From the NCBI GenBank assembly GCA_937874455.1, contig CALNBE010000321.1:1-8808 (forward strand): a DNA stretch of 8,808 nucleotides, read 5' to 3'. Each line of letters opens with the position of its first letter. The stretch's first letter is position 1. The DNA comes from an uncultured Opitutia bacterium. Its GTDB lineage: Bacteria; Verrucomicrobiota; Verrucomicrobiia; Opitutales; UBA953. Below are positions 6,967-8,808 of the stretch, one piece after another. Under the pieces are notes generated by a model that had not been told where the DNA came from, did not search any database, and worked only from the letters and a program-made list of their open reading frames with translations. The position numbers and the translations under genes are program-made.

Positions 6967-7974
6967 TCATTTGCCAGAGGTTGGCAAACATAATTCTTGG
7001 CCGGAGTCGGGAGCAGGGGAAATGGGCGTGGTGCCTCTGTTTTTAACCAGATGACAGATAAGATGATAGAGGAATGAGAGGTGTCCCATGGGCAACCCTT
7101 TGGCCTGGCCGCGGCGCAACGGTTCGCCCCAGATGGATTCGATTTCGACCGGGCGTCCTTCCAGATAATCGATCAGACTGGACGGCTTGTAGGCACCCAT
7201 TTCCTCGTTGGCCTTGAACTGGGCGCGCAAGTGGGACTCGGGAATCGAGACCCCGTATAGCGCCGCGGCCTCCTGCAATTCGCGCATCAGCGCCTCATTG
7301 AGAGCGCGCAAGGGCATGCTGGCGATTATCTTATCGACAGTTATGCCCCCGGCGGCGATGGCGATGCCGTTGAAGGGCACATTCCAGCAGAGTTTGAACC
7401 AGAGGGCTTTTTCGAGGGATTCCTCCAAGCCACAAGCAATCCCGCTGGCCTGAAAAATGTCCATCAGCTCGCGGGTGCGCGGCTGTGGCGAGCCTGTGCC
7501 TTCGGCGAGTTGAATGGAGCCGGGGAGGAAATTTTCGATGACGCCGGGTTGGGTGCGGTTGACGCAGACGAAGCAGAGTCCGGCAAGGACATTTTCCTCT
7601 CCGCAAATCCGGCCAAGCGCCTCGACGTTGCCCATGCCATTTTGCAGGGTGAGCACGAGAGTGCGGCCCTTGGCCAGCAGTGGCGGGAGCAGGCGGGGGA
7701 AAAGGTGGTTGGCCGTGGTTTTGAGGGCGATGAGCACCAGATCGCATGGCCCGATGGTGGTGGTTTCCAAGTGGGCGTGTACCGGGTGGATGCGGAAGGA
7801 TTCGGCGGGAGTAGTGATCTGGAACCCGTGGGTGCGAACGGCATCAAAGTCGCTCCGGAGAAGGAAATGCACCTCGTGCCCCTGCCGGGCGAGAAGGGCA
7901 CCGTAGTAGGCCCCGATGGCCCCGGCGCCAATGATGGCCACTTTCAGTTTGGAAGGAAAATGCGCAACAGACAT
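6967..7974 (-). CDS. 2-dehydropantoate 2-reductase-like protein (PanE/ApbA family)
   Basis: The PanE family reduces 2-dehydropantoate to pantoate with NADPH for pantothenate and CoA synthesis in the cytoplasm. The 335-residue protein has an N-terminal Rossmann fold with GAGAIGAYYGALLARQGHEV (16-35). It has ALKTTAN (83-89, K85), LTLQNGMGN (108-116, N112), GVIEN (144-148) and WFKLCWNVPFN (192-202) containing the likely catalytic K194 and N198. The C-terminal signature is SSLIDYLEGRPVEIESIWGE (265-284). A tail of about 25 residues after NRG (312-314) looks non-conserved. The ATG at 7974 has an AAGGA 4 nt upstream and gives the usual short lead to the Rossmann fold. An upstream in-frame ATG at 7998 adds 8 residues without support. 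It is divergent from nothing nearby and followed by the 221-aa gene after 24 bp. Paralogues with unknown alpha-keto acid substrates are common, so I give no symbol. Confidence 0.88.
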   Translation of the reverse strand: MSVAHFPSKLKVAIIGAGAIGAYYGALLARQGHEVHFLLRSDFDAVRTHGFQITTPAESFRIHPVHAHLETTTIGPCDLVLIALKTTANHLFPRLLPPLLAKGRTLVLTLQNGMGNVEALGRICGEENVLAGLCFVCVNRTQPGVIENFLPGSIQLAEGTGSPQPRTRELMDIFQASGIACGLEESLEKALWFKLCWNVPFNGIAIAAGGITVDKIIASMPLRALNEALMRELQEAAALYGVSIPESHLRAQFKANEEMGAYKPSSLIDYLEGRPVEIESIWGEPLRRGQAKGLPMGHLSFLYHLICHLVKNRGTTPISPAPDSGQELCLPTSGK

Positions 7975-7978
7975 GCTT

Positions 7979-7983
7979 TCCTT
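7979..7983 (-). promoter_or_regulatory. Shine-Dalgarno sequence deciding the PanE-like start
   Basis: Read on the minus strand, AAGGA lies 4 nt before the ATG at 7974, inside AAGGAAAGC. It supports 7974 over the longer in-frame ATG at 7998, which has no such element. Confidence 0.4.
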
Positions 7984-8028
7984 CGCTGCATGGATCATGC
8001 CAGTGGATAGGGGATGTGGAGGCGACTG

Positions 8029-8098
8029 CTGAGAGACTCTTAATTTTTAAAATATTAATAAATATGTAATTAATTATTTCTGAGAGACGAAATTTATT
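8029..8098 (-). promoter_or_regulatory. AT-rich island bounded by CTGAGAGAC repeats, likely promoter region
   Basis: About 60 bp, almost all A/T (8039-8080, then 8089-8098), stand out from the GC-rich surroundings. They lie 65-125 bp upstream of the PanE-like start. The core is flanked by direct copies of CTGAGAGAC at 8029-8037 and 8080-8088, 51 bp apart. Several TATAAT-like hexamers are possible on the minus strand and I cannot single one out. The position suits an UP-element or promoter for the minus-strand pair of genes. Confidence 0.35.
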
Positions 8099-8154
8099 GC
8101 TGAGCTGGTTGCCGGGTGAAGCGGTGTCGGGCTTCGCGGGGTGCTGAAGTGAAA

Positions 8155-8171
8155 GCGGCGGAAACCGCCGC
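8155..8171. repeat. Perfect GC-rich hairpin, 7-bp stem (REP-like)
   Basis: GCGGCGG, loop AAA, CCGCCGC. It is followed by ACTCCAAGG and preceded by GCGGTGTCGGGCTTCGCGGG (8121-8140). I associate this vocabulary with dispersed intergenic repeats in Verrucomicrobia. No T-tract follows on either strand, so it is not a standard terminator. Confidence 0.5.
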
Positions 8172-8241
8172 ACTCCAAGGCGAGGTAAAGACCGGGCAAC
8201 GGTATGGGAATGAGAAAAGTGCGGGCGGAGCGGAGGAAATG

Positions 8242-8260
8242 GGCGGTCATTCTGACCGCC
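8242..8260. repeat. Perfect GC-rich hairpin, 8-bp stem (REP-like)
   Basis: GGCGGTCA, loop TTC, TGACCGCC. It lies 70 bp from the hairpin at 8155-8171 and probably belongs to the same repeat unit. No T-tract is adjacent. Confidence 0.5.
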
Positions 8261-8445
8261 GCAGCAGAGGAAAAATCTTGAAAATACAGAGCAAGAGTAT
8301 CATTCAGCTGTTGTTTTCCTTTAGCCGAGTTACCTGCAAAGGAAATTTTCCGTCCGCTAACCCCTTAAAAATCATGCTTTCCCTACGCCCAAGCCGTTTT
8401 TCCTTGCCTCTGAACTTAACCTGGCCCCGTTTCGCGGCCTATGGA

Positions 8446-8808
8446 TTAATAGCGTTCAAATTCGGATTTAGAGATGGAGCTAGTCTTGGCGTTACCGCCG
8501 AGAACGGCTGTGAGCGTGACAGATAGCTTGGTGTATTGAACGCCCGTCCGTGTCTGAATCGTTCGGAAGTCCATAAGCTTGTCGAAACGGGAAAATCCTT
8601 TGGGAGACGCGAACCTATCGGTGCCAACGTAAAGGGAGTCGCCAAATGCGAAGATAAGCCGGTAATCGCCGTCCGGGATGCTCGTGATATAAGCCTGCTG
8701 GTGAGAGCCAATGGTGAAGGATAGAACCTTCTGGTCGGTGCGAACGTCGATGAACTTGGCGATGGCGTGGCTGCCGCTCCCGTTGGAGACGGTGAACTCG
8801 CCGAGGCT
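8446..8808 (-). CDS. C-terminal 120 residues of an unrecognised protein (5' end beyond window)
   Basis: Reading the minus strand from 8808 gives an uninterrupted frame of 120 codons ending in TAA at 8446. No start codon of its own is needed because the gene begins outside the window. The segment starts SLGEFTVSNGSGSHAIAKFI and contains SIPDGDYRLIFAFGDSL (43-59), FSRFDKLMDFRTIQ (72-85), YTKLSVTLTAVLGGNAKTSS (92-111) and ends EFERY. The alternation suggests an all-beta domain. It resembles a C-terminal domain I recall from bacterial proteins of unknown function, with an NG...DA.VK opening, an IPDG.Y.L.FA.G core and a GGNA..S.IS...F ending. I cannot name the family or the upstream domains. No strong terminator follows; an imperfect GGCC-based hairpin lies at 8423-8439 without a T-tract. 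Competing frames here give lower-complexity Ser/Arg-rich peptides. Confidence 0.72.
   Translation of the reverse strand, partial: SLGEFTVSNGSGSHAIAKFIDVRTDQKVLSFTIGSHQQAYITSIPDGDYRLIFAFGDSLYVGTDRFASPKGFSRFDKLMDFRTIQTRTGVQYTKLSVTLTAVLGGNAKTSSISKSEFERY

Larger units (their letters stand above)
7975..8445. other. Long intergenic region without a convincing gene
   Basis: About 470 bp lie between the start of the PanE-like gene and the end of the last, partial gene, which is also on the minus strand. A plus-strand reading frame at 8116-8526 shows no family resemblance and overlaps the real minus-strand frame, so I do not call it. The region contains an AT-rich island (8039-8098), two GC-rich hairpins (8155-8171 and 8242-8260), and a short inverted pair TTTCCTTT/AAAGGAAA (8315-8322, 8338-8345). 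The promoter of the PanE-like gene must lie in the left part. Confidence 0.6.

Noticed and set aside
8336..8350. 15-bp match GCAAAGGAAATTTTC shared with 1882-1896 as a common regulatory site
   Set aside because: Other 15-bp matches also occur in the window, for example TTTCCTTTGCGCCAT at 1922-1936 and 4880-4894 inside coding sequence. Chance is therefore a fair explanation.
8423..8439. GGCC-based hairpin after the last partial gene as a terminator
   Set aside because: The stem has a C-C mismatch and the minus-strand sequence downstream has no T-run.
8116..8526. Plus-strand frame of 136 codons in the intergenic region
   Set aside because: It runs through both hairpins and then antisense to the better-supported partial gene at 8446-8808. 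The composition is arbitrary and shows no recognisable motif.
8439..8711. Minus-strand 90-codon frame with an ATG
   Set aside because: It overlaps the 120-codon frame 8446-8808 in another register. Its Ser/Arg/Pro-rich product looks like an off-frame translation, while the other frame gives coherent beta-strand-like sequence.

Overview
The window is GC-rich, tightly packed bacterial chromosome with mostly core genes. It most likely comes from the Verrucomicrobiota (PVC superphylum). Three things point there: a PF07399-type putative Na+/H+ antiporter, a FabV enoyl reductase, and a dihydroorotase of the DDQVHF subtype with a clear Shine-Dalgarno sequence absent at most genes. This placement rests on recall of family distributions, not on a search.

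Layout. Positions 1-478 (minus) hold the 5' part of a dihydroorotase gene (pyrC), transcribed off the left edge. It is divergent from fabV (671-1867, plus), followed by a Soj/ParA-type ATPase (1935-2711, plus) with no parB in view. A small T4-endonuclease-V-like gene (2714-3172, minus) converges on parA with only 2 bp between them. Next is a plus-strand run: nadD (3286-3870), rsfS with a long lysine/alanine/proline tail (3887-4576), and a polytopic antiporter (4617-6254). A two-gene minus-strand unit converges on it: a ketopantoate-reductase-like gene (6967-7974) followed by an unrecognised 221-aa protein gene (6277-6942). Then come about 470 bp without a convincing gene (7975-8445), holding an AT-rich island and two perfect GC-rich hairpins that look like a dispersed intergenic repeat. 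At the right edge (8446-8808, minus) is the 3' end of a gene that has no start codon inside the window but an open, sensible reading frame.

Functionally the genes cover pyrimidine synthesis (PyrC), fatty acid elongation (FabV), NAD synthesis (NadD), ribosome silencing (RsfS), possibly pantothenate/CoA synthesis (PanE-like), chromosome segregation (ParA), DNA repair (EndoV-like) and ion homeostasis (antiporter). The only clearly conserved pairing is nadD-rsfS. I see no convincing new multi-gene system. The points most worth a second look are the histone-H1-like tail on RsfS, the EndoV-like protein lacking the classical catalytic N-terminal Thr, the inverted repeat directly in front of parA, and the repeat/AT-rich island near 8.0-8.3 kb.
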